A stretch of 5,865 nt of DNA from a bacterium (lineage in GTDB: Bacteria > Elusimicrobiota > Elusimicrobia > Elusimicrobiales > UBA9959): assembly GCA_021812825.1 (NCBI GenBank), contig JAKAMO010000142.1, forward strand, positions 1 to 5,865. The letters run 5' to 3'. This document shows, in pieces, positions 1 through 4,772 of this stretch. The position numbers and the translations under genes were made by a program. Every line of letters starts with the position of its first letter. Position 1 is the stretch's first letter. The notes under the pieces were generated by a model. The model ran no database searches. It was not told the DNA's origin and saw only the letters and a list, made by a program, of their open reading frames with translations.

Positions 1-663
1 CTTGACCACGTCGGTCAGCTTGTCGAACAGCTTCATGAACGAGATAGCGCCGGAGGCGACGCCGTTGGTCTTCTTGACCACGTCGCCCTTCGGGCGCACG
101 CGGCAGAAAGAGAAGCCGGTGCCGCCGCCGGACTTCTGGATCAGGCTCTGCGCGGTCAGCGCCTTGGCTATGCCTTCCATCGAGTCCGGCACGGGCAGCA
201 CGTAGCAGGCCGAGAGCTGCTGCAGGTCGCGCCCGGCGTTCATCAGCGTGGGGGAATTGGGCAGGAAGTCGAAGCCGGCCATCATGTTGTAGAAGTCCAG
301 CTTCCAGCGGTCCGCGGCCTCGCGGGCCTCGGGCACGTCGCGGTAGGCCTTCTCGAGGTTGGCCACGAACTTCATGAAGTTCGCCTCGCGCTCGGAGGAT
401 TCGGCGAGGCCTTCGTGGAAGAGGAGCGTGCGGGACGGGGTGCCGTCCGCGGCGGCGGTCACCTTGTGAACGGAGACCCCTTCGAAGACGCCCCATTTTT
501 CGGCGTCGGGATGGAAGATAAGCTCGGAAAGCGAAATGTTGTGGGCGACGCGCTCAAAAAGCTCTTCGGCGCTCTTGTCGTCGCGCAGGTATTTGTCCTT
601 GATCACCTTCGCCTGGTTCTCGTTAACGTGTATCTCTTTCTTGGCCAGTGTCATCGTCTTCAT
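1..663 (-). CDS. nrdJ: Class II (adenosylcobalamin-dependent) ribonucleotide reductase, N-terminal part, cut by window edge
   Basis: The enzyme reduces ribonucleotides to deoxyribonucleotides in the cytoplasm, using an adenosylcobalamin-derived radical and so no oxygen. The visible 221 residues contain the class II/class I-alpha signature FLPNSPTLMNAG (about 133-144). This is followed by QLSACYVLPVPDSM (149-162), whose Cys153 matches the first redox-active cysteine of the family, then SGGGTGFSFCRVRPKGD (178-194) and TNGVASGAISFM (199-210). There is no N-terminal ATP-cone; the protein begins directly with the helical RNR N-terminal domain. The ATG at 663 is supported by an AAGGA Shine-Dalgarno about 6 nt upstream (read on the minus strand); a second in-frame ATG lies at 654. 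The catalytic thiyl cysteine and C-terminal cysteines lie outside the window. Class II is preferred because the SGGGTGFSF/VASGAISFM pattern is typical of NrdJ, but the barrel that would settle the class is not visible. Confidence 0.93.
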   Translation of the reverse strand, partial: MKTMTLAKKEIHVNENQAKVIKDKYLRDDKSAEELFERVAHNISLSELIFHPDAEKWGVFEGVSVHKVTAAADGTPSRTLLFHEGLAESSEREANFMKFVANLEKAYRDVPEAREAADRWKLDFYNMMAGFDFLPNSPTLMNAGRDLQQLSACYVLPVPDSMEGIAKALTAQSLIQKSGGGTGFSFCRVRPKGDVVKKTNGVASGAISFMKLFDKLTDVVK

Positions 664-668
664 GCGTT

Positions 669-693
669 GTCCTTGGTCGGTATTTCCCAGGAC
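669..693 (-). promoter_or_regulatory. Hairpin in the nrdJ leader covering the Shine-Dalgarno
   Basis: In the nrdJ mRNA, GUCCU (from 693 down to 689) can pair with AGGAC (673 down to 669), with GG/CC extending the stem after one mismatch. The 3' arm contains the AAGGA ribosome binding site, 6 nt from the start codon. Such a stem could limit translation initiation. It is short, so control by this structure is an inference only. Confidence 0.3.
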
Positions 694-777
694 TTCTCGG
701 TAAATTCGGTCTGACTGCCGTCCGCTCCGGCCACCCCCGGCGCTTACGAGGCGAACGTTTACGTCCTTAACCCAACA

Positions 778-791
778 CCAAAAAGCTTTGG
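778..791. repeat. Short inverted repeat CCAAA-N4-TTTGG near the predicted nrdJ transcription start
   Basis: CCAAA (778-782) and TTTGG (787-791) are inverted around AAGC; an inner perfect palindrome AAAGCTTT covers 782-789. It lies just downstream of the predicted nrdJ start near 795, a position suitable for an operator or the first stem of the leader. It does not match the NrdR box consensus. It may be chance in an AT-rich patch. Confidence 0.2.
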
Positions 792-801
792 AATTAAGGC
801 T

Positions 802-830
802 AATGTAACATAGCTCCGGGCGGTTGTCAA
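802..830 (-). promoter_or_regulatory. Sigma-70-type promoter for nrdJ
   Basis: Read on the minus strand, TTGACA (830-825, perfect -35) and TACATT (807-802, 4 of 6 match to the -10) are separated by exactly 17 bp. Transcription would start near 795, giving nrdJ a leader of about 130 nt. The leader is long enough to hold a regulatory RNA, but no known riboswitch core could be recognised in it. Confidence 0.65.
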
Positions 831-875
831 ATCTGCCGACGAAGGGCTCTCGCCGGGGCCGTTTCCGGGCAAAAT

Positions 876-884
876 TGTTATAAT
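876..884 (+). promoter_or_regulatory. Extended -10 promoter for the rpoN-kinase-regulator operon
   Basis: TGTTATAAT contains a perfect -10 (TATAAT, 879-884) preceded by the TGn extension. No convincing -35 lies 16-18 bp upstream, which is acceptable for an extended -10 promoter. Transcription would start near 891, leaving only about 18 nt before the ATG at 909. Back-to-back with the nrdJ promoter, it suggests the two divergent units are transcribed independently. Confidence 0.5.
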
Positions 885-908
885 TCCGGAGGGGCGGCTA
901 GGCTCATT

Positions 909-1955
909 ATGGAGAAGAAAAAAAAGACGTCGCTGGAGCTCTCCCAGGGGCAGGCGCAGCGGCAGGACCTGCGGCTCTTCTCCGCGCTTTCCTCGTCGGA
1001 AAGCGACCTGCTGAGGCAGGAGGCCGAGCTGCTGGCGGACCCCCTGTTCGCCCGGCTCTCCCGGCCGGCCCCGGACGGCGGCGCTCCGGTGCTGCGTAGG
1101 AGGCTGCCGGGCGCCTCCTACGCTTTCATGTCGGCCTGCGGGGACGAAGCCCTGGCCGCGGCCGCCGGCGGCGCCGGGGCCGGGGAATGGCTGGCCGAAA
1201 GGCCGGCCATGCTGGAGCTGGCCCGGAGGGTGGGACAGGGCAATTTCGAGAAGTACTTTCTGGGCGGCCTGCCGGCTTCCCCTGCCGCGGCGAAGGCCTG
1301 CGGGCTGACGGAGGGGGAGTTCTCCTCTTTGAAGGGCTTTACCGACGCTTTCATCCTAGCCCACGAGCGGCTGCGGCCCGAGGCGCTTCCCGCGCTTTAT
1401 TTGCGTTGCGCGGCGGTGGTCTCCGCGGACAGGGGGCGGCTGTCGGCGGCCTATACCCACCCTTTCTACGCCAGGGGCGCTTACTGCATTGACCGTCGGG
1501 CCCTTGCCAGGATGCGGCGGGCCGGCGAGCTCTCCCGCTCCGAGGCTGAGCGGGCCTCGGTCCTGCTCTCCAGGGCCCAGCGCCTATCCTGGAGGCGGGC
1601 CGGTTTCCACCGCGTGATCTCAGCCCTTCTGGAGGCGCAGGCCGGCTTCCTGCTCGGCAAGACCGGGCTCCTGCCGCTGACCCAGCGGCAGATCGCGGCC
1701 AGGACGGGCCTTAACCCGTCCACGGTCTCCAGGCTGATCTCTTCGCGCACGCTGATGACGCCAGCGGGGGAAGAGGTGCGGCTTTCGGGCCTTTTTCTTG
1801 CGAAAAGCCATTATATAATTGATAAAATAAAAGCCATACTAGGGGACGGCTCCGCAACATTGACCGACAGCGAGATAGCGGCCGCGCTCAGGCGCAGCGG
1901 CATCCGCGTTCCCAGGCGCAGCGTTAATTTCTACAGGAGCAAGACCGGCAGATGA
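909..1955 (+). CDS. rpoN: Short, divergent RNA polymerase sigma-54 factor (RpoN-like)
   Basis: Sigma-54 directs core RNA polymerase to -24/-12 promoters and depends on an AAA+ activator. Residues 9-50 resemble region I, the activator-interacting domain: an L/Q-rich helix starting SLELSQGQ and ending LLADPLFARL, compared with the family's ESNPLLE. The middle (about 90-245) is the poorly conserved core-binding part. LTQRQIAARTGLNPSTVSRL (257-276) matches the sigma-54 HTH (family form DIAEAVEMHESTISR). LTDSEIAAALRRSGIRV plus PRRSVNFYR (335-343) is the C-terminal RpoN box, normally ARRTVAKYRE; the two arginines, V, Y and R remain, while A, T, A, K and E are replaced. At 348 aa it is over 100 residues shorter than usual (about 470), lacking an acidic region II. 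A GGAGGGG lies at 888-894, rather far (14 nt) from the ATG. It is first in the operon and overlaps the kinase gene by 4 bp. A secondary, specialised paralogue is likely, but whether the genome has another rpoN is unknown. Confidence 0.87.
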   Translation: MEKKKKTSLELSQGQAQRQDLRLFSALSSSESDLLRQEAELLADPLFARLSRPAPDGGAPVLRRRLPGASYAFMSACGDEALAAAAGGAGAGEWLAERPAMLELARRVGQGNFEKYFLGGLPASPAAAKACGLTEGEFSSLKGFTDAFILAHERLRPEALPALYLRCAAVVSADRGRLSAAYTHPFYARGAYCIDRRALARMRRAGELSRSEAERASVLLSRAQRLSWRRAGFHRVISALLEAQAGFLLGKTGLLPLTQRQIAARTGLNPSTVSRLISSRTLMTPAGEEVRLSGLFLAKSHYIIDKIKAILGDGSATLTDSEIAAALRRSGIRVPRRSVNFYRSKTGR

Positions 1956-3061
1956 GCGAAACGAACGAAAGCCCGCTGCACGCGCTGCAGCGCAGCCTTT
2001 TCGAGGCGGTGTTCCTCAGGTCGCAGGACCCGATGCTCGTGCTCGACAAGGCGCTCAACGTAGCGCTGATCAACGCCGGCGCGCTGAAGCTGCTGGGCTG
2101 GAGCGGCCAGCCGGTGGCCGGCAAGCCGGTGTCCGAGCTGGTGCTGCAGAAGGACCTCCGGGAGTTCGAGGAACTGACCGCCAAGGCGGCCGGGGGCGGC
2201 TCGGTGCGCAATTACCGGTTCTACATGCTCACCTCCTCGAAGAGCATCGTCCGCCTGTACCTCACCGTGCAGGCCCTTAAGAGCGATCCCGGCGAGCTGA
2301 CCGGCTTCTGCCTTTACCTTTCCCAGGTCTCCCCGGACGAGTGGTCCGCGCTGAAGGACCCGCACGTTTTCCGCAACGCCGTGCGCAAGCTGAACCGGCT
2401 TACGTCGATGGGCCAGCTCACCTCGATGTTCGCGCACGACATCAAGAACCCGCTGCACGTCATCCTTTCCACCTCGGAGCTGCTCCGCGCGCAGGAAGGC
2501 CAGCCCGAGGCGGTGCGCTCCGGCGCCGAGCTGATCGAGCGCAACGCCAGGCGGGCCTCCAAGATAGTCAAGACGCTGCTGGACTTCTCGCGCAGCGGGG
2601 CCTGCCGCCTCGAGCCGTATTCCGTGGAAACGGCCGCCGAATCCGCGCTGGAGCTGATAGACAGCGCCGCGAAGGCCTCCAAGGTGAAGCTGGAGAAGAA
2701 GTTCCGGAAGACCCCCAAGGTATTCCTCGACCCGCATTACATGCACAGCGTCATCTATAACGTGCTCAACAACGCCGTGCAGGCGCTGAGCGGTTCGGAA
2801 AAGGGCGCCGTCGAGGTCTCCACCGGCTGGCTGGAGGACGACAAGGAAGTGTTCCTGAACGTCTCCGACAACGGGCCCGGCCTGGAGCCGGGCATGCTGG
2901 AGAACCTGTTCCGCCCGTTCTTCACCACCAAGGAGACGGGCACCGGCCTCGGCCTCTACCTGGCCCGCCAGATCATGGACGAGCACGGCGGCCGCATCCT
3001 GGTCTCCTCTTCGCCCGACGGAGGGGCGCTGGTCAGCCTGCGCTTCAGGAAGACCGTCTAG
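1952..3061 (+). CDS. Cytoplasmic PAS-domain sensor histidine kinase (NtrB-like)
   Basis: This predicted sensor autophosphorylates a histidine and passes the phosphate to a response regulator, most likely the one encoded next. Residues about 15-130 look like a PAS fold (FLRSQDPMLVLDKALNVALINAGALKLLG at the start, a typical PAS opening). The HisKA H-box is FAHDIKNPL with His162. The HATPase domain shows the N-box YNVLNNAVQAL (Asn270, Asn273/274), G1 DNGPGL (306-311), the F-box LFRPFFTTK and G2 GTGLGL (330-335). All catalytic boxes are intact. No transmembrane segment or signal peptide is visible, so the signal is probably internal. The start ATG overlaps the sigma-54 stop as ATGA, implying translational coupling; an AGGAG lies at 1935-1939, 12 nt upstream. 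The H-box and soluble PAS architecture resemble NtrB/AtoS-type partners of sigma-54 activators. The ligand cannot be told from sequence. Confidence 0.93.
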   Translation: MSETNESPLHALQRSLFEAVFLRSQDPMLVLDKALNVALINAGALKLLGWSGQPVAGKPVSELVLQKDLREFEELTAKAAGGGSVRNYRFYMLTSSKSIVRLYLTVQALKSDPGELTGFCLYLSQVSPDEWSALKDPHVFRNAVRKLNRLTSMGQLTSMFAHDIKNPLHVILSTSELLRAQEGQPEAVRSGAELIERNARRASKIVKTLLDFSRSGACRLEPYSVETAAESALELIDSAAKASKVKLEKKFRKTPKVFLDPHYMHSVIYNVLNNAVQALSGSEKGAVEVSTGWLEDDKEVFLNVSDNGPGLEPGMLENLFRPFFTTKETGTGLGLYLARQIMDEHGGRILVSSSPDGGALVSLRFRKTV

Positions 3062-3071
3062 GTCATTCCCG

Positions 3072-4439
3072 ATGGGTAACATACTGATAGCCGAGGACGA
3101 CGCGGATACGCGCTACGTGCTGAAGGCCGCGCTGGAGAGCGGCAGGCACAACTGCGCCGCCGCCGCCTCCGGTTCCGAGGCCCTTTCCCTCGCCGAGACT
3201 CTCACTTTCGACGCTGTGATCCTGGACCTCGTGCTGGGGGATTCGGACGGCCTTTCCGTCCTGGAGAAGCTGAAGAGCGAGGACCCGGGCCTGCCGGTGG
3301 TCATACTGACCGGCCACGCCGACGTGCAGAGCGCCGTGAAGGCGATGAAGCTGGGCGCGCTGGATTACCTGGTGAAGCCTTTCGGCAACGAGGAGCTGCT
3401 GCTGATAATAGAGAAAGCGGTGAAGGAACGGCGGCTTAAGCGGGAGTTCGACGCTCTGCGCAGCCACGTGAAAAGGGCGTACGGTTCCGAGCCGGTGACC
3501 GGCTCGAGCCGCGAGATAAAGAACACCGCCGCGCTGGCGCGACAGGTGGCCTCCACCGACCTGACCGTCATACTTTCCGGCCCGTCCGGCTCCGGCAAGG
3601 AGGTCTGGGCGCGGGAGATACACAGGCTGAGCTCGCGCGGCGACAGCCCTTTCGTGGCGCTGGACTGCGGCGCCCTGCCGGAGAACCTGGTGGAGAGCGA
3701 GCTGTTCGGCTACGAGCGCGGCGCCTTCACCGGCGCGGACAGGCGCAAGCCGGGACTGTTCGAGGCCGCCTTCGGCGGCACTCTTTTCCTCGACGAGATA
3801 GCGAACCTTTCCCCCGGAACCCAGGCTAAGCTCCTGCGCGTGCTGGAGGAAAGGCGCATACGACACCTCGGCGGCAAGAAGGACATCCCCGTCGACACCC
3901 GCGTGATAGTTGCCGCCAACCGCGATCTGCCTTCGTGCATAAAAGAGGGAGCCTTCCGCGAAGACCTGTACCATCGCCTCAACCAGTTCACCTTGCGCGT
4001 GCCGTCGCTGGCCGAGCGCAAGGAGGACATCCCGACCCTCGCCGCCTATTTCCTGCGGGAGGCGGAAAAGCTGGTCAACAAGAAGATAGAGTCCATCTCG
4101 GATCCCGCCATGGCGGCGCTTGCCGCCTACTCCTGGCCCGGTAACGTACGCGAGCTCAAGAACGTTATCATCCGCGCCGCGCTGCTCAGCGGCGGCAGGA
4201 TACTTCCGGAGCACCTGGCTTTGGGCGGCGCCCCGGTCCCGGTGCCGGCAGGGGGGGCGGATGTCCCGGCAAATTTCGATCTGAAAGAAAATCTCCGCCT
4301 GGCGCGCGCCTCCACGGAGCGCCGTCTTATTGCGGCGGCCCTGGCCGAGACCCGCGGCAACAAGCTGCAGGCGGCCAAGCTCCTTTCCATAGACCGCAAA
4401 GCCCTGTACAACAAGCTGAAAGAATACTCTCTTGAGTAA
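3072..4439 (+). CDS. Sigma-54-dependent response regulator, NtrC family (REC-AAA+-Fis HTH)
   Basis: This is a bacterial enhancer-binding protein that binds DNA upstream of a -24/-12 promoter and uses ATP hydrolysis to remodel the sigma-54 closed complex. REC domain (1-about 120): acidic pair Glu8-Asp9-Asp10, phosphoacceptor Asp52 in VILDLVL, Thr80 and Lys102 in VKPF. AAA+ domain (about 140-380): Walker A GPSGSGKE (170-177; the family usually has GESGTGKE), sigma-54 contact loop GAFTGA (217-222, intact), Walker B GGTLFLDEI with Asp241-Glu242, REDLYHRLNQFTLRVP arginine-finger region, and SWPGNVREL. The C-terminus (about 405-455) is a Fis-type HTH, GNKLQAAKLLSIDRKALYNKL. At 455 aa it is full length for the family. 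It starts 10 bp after the kinase gene with only a weak TAGG (3059-3062), consistent with reinitiation within one operon. Three palindromes that could be its own binding sites begin within 2 bp of its stop codon. Confidence 0.96.
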   Translation: MGNILIAEDDADTRYVLKAALESGRHNCAAAASGSEALSLAETLTFDAVILDLVLGDSDGLSVLEKLKSEDPGLPVVILTGHADVQSAVKAMKLGALDYLVKPFGNEELLLIIEKAVKERRLKREFDALRSHVKRAYGSEPVTGSSREIKNTAALARQVASTDLTVILSGPSGSGKEVWAREIHRLSSRGDSPFVALDCGALPENLVESELFGYERGAFTGADRRKPGLFEAAFGGTLFLDEIANLSPGTQAKLLRVLEERRIRHLGGKKDIPVDTRVIVAANRDLPSCIKEGAFREDLYHRLNQFTLRVPSLAERKEDIPTLAAYFLREAEKLVNKKIESISDPAMAALAAYSWPGNVRELKNVIIRAALLSGGRILPEHLALGGAPVPVPAGGADVPANFDLKENLRLARASTERRLIAAALAETRGNKLQAAKLLSIDRKALYNKLKEYSLE

Positions 4440-4503
4440 GTGTAGAAAATAATCTACAATAATGGTGTAGATTTTTATCTACAGTGTAGACTTTTATCTA
4501 CAC
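4440..4503. promoter_or_regulatory. Array of three inverted repeats TGTAGA-N6-TCTACA, candidate enhancer (activator binding sites)
   Basis: Three 18-bp palindromes share identical 6-bp arms: 4441-4458 (centre AAATAA), 4466-4483 (centre TTTTTA) and 4485-4502 (centre CTTTTA). The third extends to 7-bp arms with G4484 and C4503. Centres are 25 and 19 bp apart. Sites 2 and 3 are separated by one base, so TCTACA-G-TGTAGA forms a further palindrome between them. The layout (dyad arms around an AT-rich centre, multiple copies) resembles NtrC-type enhancers, and the array lies about 216-280 bp upstream of the predicted sigma-54 start. Binding by the regulator encoded just before it is an inference. 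As RNA the repeats would form weak AT-rich hairpins without a U-tract, so a terminator is a less likely reading. Confidence 0.7.
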
Positions 4504-4650
4504 CAGGGCTTAACAAGAATTTCACTTTTCGGACTTATTTCCCTTATTGTATATCTCCTATAATCTAGCCATGCTAAAAGCGCAAACGGCTATGAAGAAG
4601 CCCTGCCGCGATACAGCATCGAGCCTGACTTTCAAAGGAAATAGCGGAAT
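4504..4650. other. Middle part of the intergenic region; AT-rich, then hairpin-rich, no recognised gene
   Basis: The left half (to about 4570) is AT-rich and would act as flexible DNA between enhancer and promoter. It includes a TATAAT at 4559-4564 with no good -35. The right half shows short stems: GGCT/AGCC (4588-4591 with 4599-4602), CGAT/ATCG (4609-4612 with 4618-4621 approximately) and TTTC/GAAA (about 4630-4641). AGGGCTT (4505-4511) is fully complementary to AAGCCCT (4598-4604). No tRNA, known riboswitch core or confident protein gene was seen. Confidence 0.4.
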
Positions 4651-4687
4651 CCGCCCGGGGATTATCCGGGCGGCCTGCCGTCTTTAG
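4571..4687 (+). CDS. Possible leaderless 38-codon ORF, unrecognised and doubtful
   Basis: An ATG at 4571 opens a 38-codon frame (product begins MLKAQTAMKKPC and ends IRAACRL) closed by TAG at 4685-4687. There is no Shine-Dalgarno. However, a TATAAT at 4559-4564 would place the transcription start at about 4571, i.e. on the ATG itself, the layout of leaderless genes. The frame overlaps the strong hairpin at 4651-4673, and no homologue is recognised. Chance is the more likely explanation; a small RNA is an alternative. Confidence 0.15.
   Translation: MLKAQTAMKKPCRDTASSLTFKGNSGIRPGIIRAACRL
4651..4673 (+). terminator. Strong GC hairpin, terminator-like but without an adjacent U-tract
   Basis: CCGCCCGG (4651-4658) pairs perfectly with CCGGGCGG (4666-4673) around a GGATTAT loop. 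The following bases are CCTGCCGTCTTTAGGGTTTT, so the nearest short T-runs come 8-17 nt later rather than directly after the stem. It may end transcripts reading out of the upstream operon and insulate the sigma-54 promoter 19 bp downstream. It could equally be the 3' end of a small RNA starting near 4571. Confidence 0.4.
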
Positions 4688-4691
4688 GGTT

Positions 4692-4708
4692 TTGGCAAAG
4701 TCGTTGCT
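4692..4708 (+). promoter_or_regulatory. Sigma-54 (-24/-12) promoter of the surface protein gene
   Basis: TTGGCAAAGTCGTTGCT matches the consensus YTGGCACG-N4-TTGCW at all positions except the CG after TGGCA. The invariant GG (4694-4695) and GC (4706-4707) are exactly 10 bp apart. Transcription would start near 4719, giving a leader of about 54 nt before the ATG at 4773. It is the only such element noticed in the non-coding parts of the window and lies downstream of a sigma-54 gene and its activator. Confidence 0.8.
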
Positions 4709-4763
4709 ATACTTAAACGATAGGGGATATAGTCAATAAGAATTTTTCCGTTCGGTATTTTCC

Positions 4764-4768
4764 GGAGG
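4764..4768 (+). promoter_or_regulatory. Ribosome binding site of the surface protein gene
   Basis: GGAGG ends 4 bases before the ATG at 4773. Within this region it is the strongest and best placed Shine-Dalgarno, and it fixes the start. The signal peptide beginning at that ATG agrees. Confidence 0.75.
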
Positions 4769-4772
4769 CACT

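Noticed and set aside
415..714. 99-codon plus-strand frame opposite the nrdJ start
   Set aside because: It lies opposite clearly conserved ribonucleotide reductase sequence, and its product has no recognisable motif.
778..791. NrdR box regulating nrdJ
   Set aside because: The inverted repeat CCAAA-N4-TTTGG does not fit the ACACTATATATAGTGT-like consensus, and no second box at the usual spacing was seen.
664..795. Cobalamin riboswitch in the nrdJ leader
   Set aside because: The leader has a GGTG and a CAGTCAG, but no GCCACTG B12-box core or the other conserved blocks in order, and it is short for the class. A covariance-model hit would change this.
1931..3082. 383-codon open frame on the minus strand opposite the kinase gene
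   Set aside because: It is composed of R/A/G/H/L-rich, low-information protein without any domain, and is an expected by-product of the high-GC third positions of the kinase gene, whose motifs are complete.
3063..4214. 383-codon open frame on the minus strand opposite the response regulator gene
   Set aside because: Same reason: an antisense shadow of a GC-rich gene with intact REC, AAA+ and HTH motifs on the plus strand.
4440..4503. CRISPR array or rho-independent terminators formed by the palindromes
   Set aside because: Units are 18 bp with gaps of 1 and 7 bp, so there are no spacers. Stems are AT-rich and none is followed by a U-tract.
4571..4690. Cyclic-di-GMP (GEMM-I) riboswitch, suggested by GCAAAC and an AGCGGAATCCG near the hairpins
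   Set aside because: The GAAA tetraloop and its receptor block (CGCAAAGCC-type) are not found in the right order. The element also lies upstream of the predicted sigma-54 start, so it would not be in that mRNA.
4708..4713. TATACT as a sigma-70 -10 element for the surface protein gene
   Set aside because: No -35 lies 16-18 bp upstream; the TTGGCA at 4692 is only 10 bp away. The -24/-12 reading explains the same bases better.
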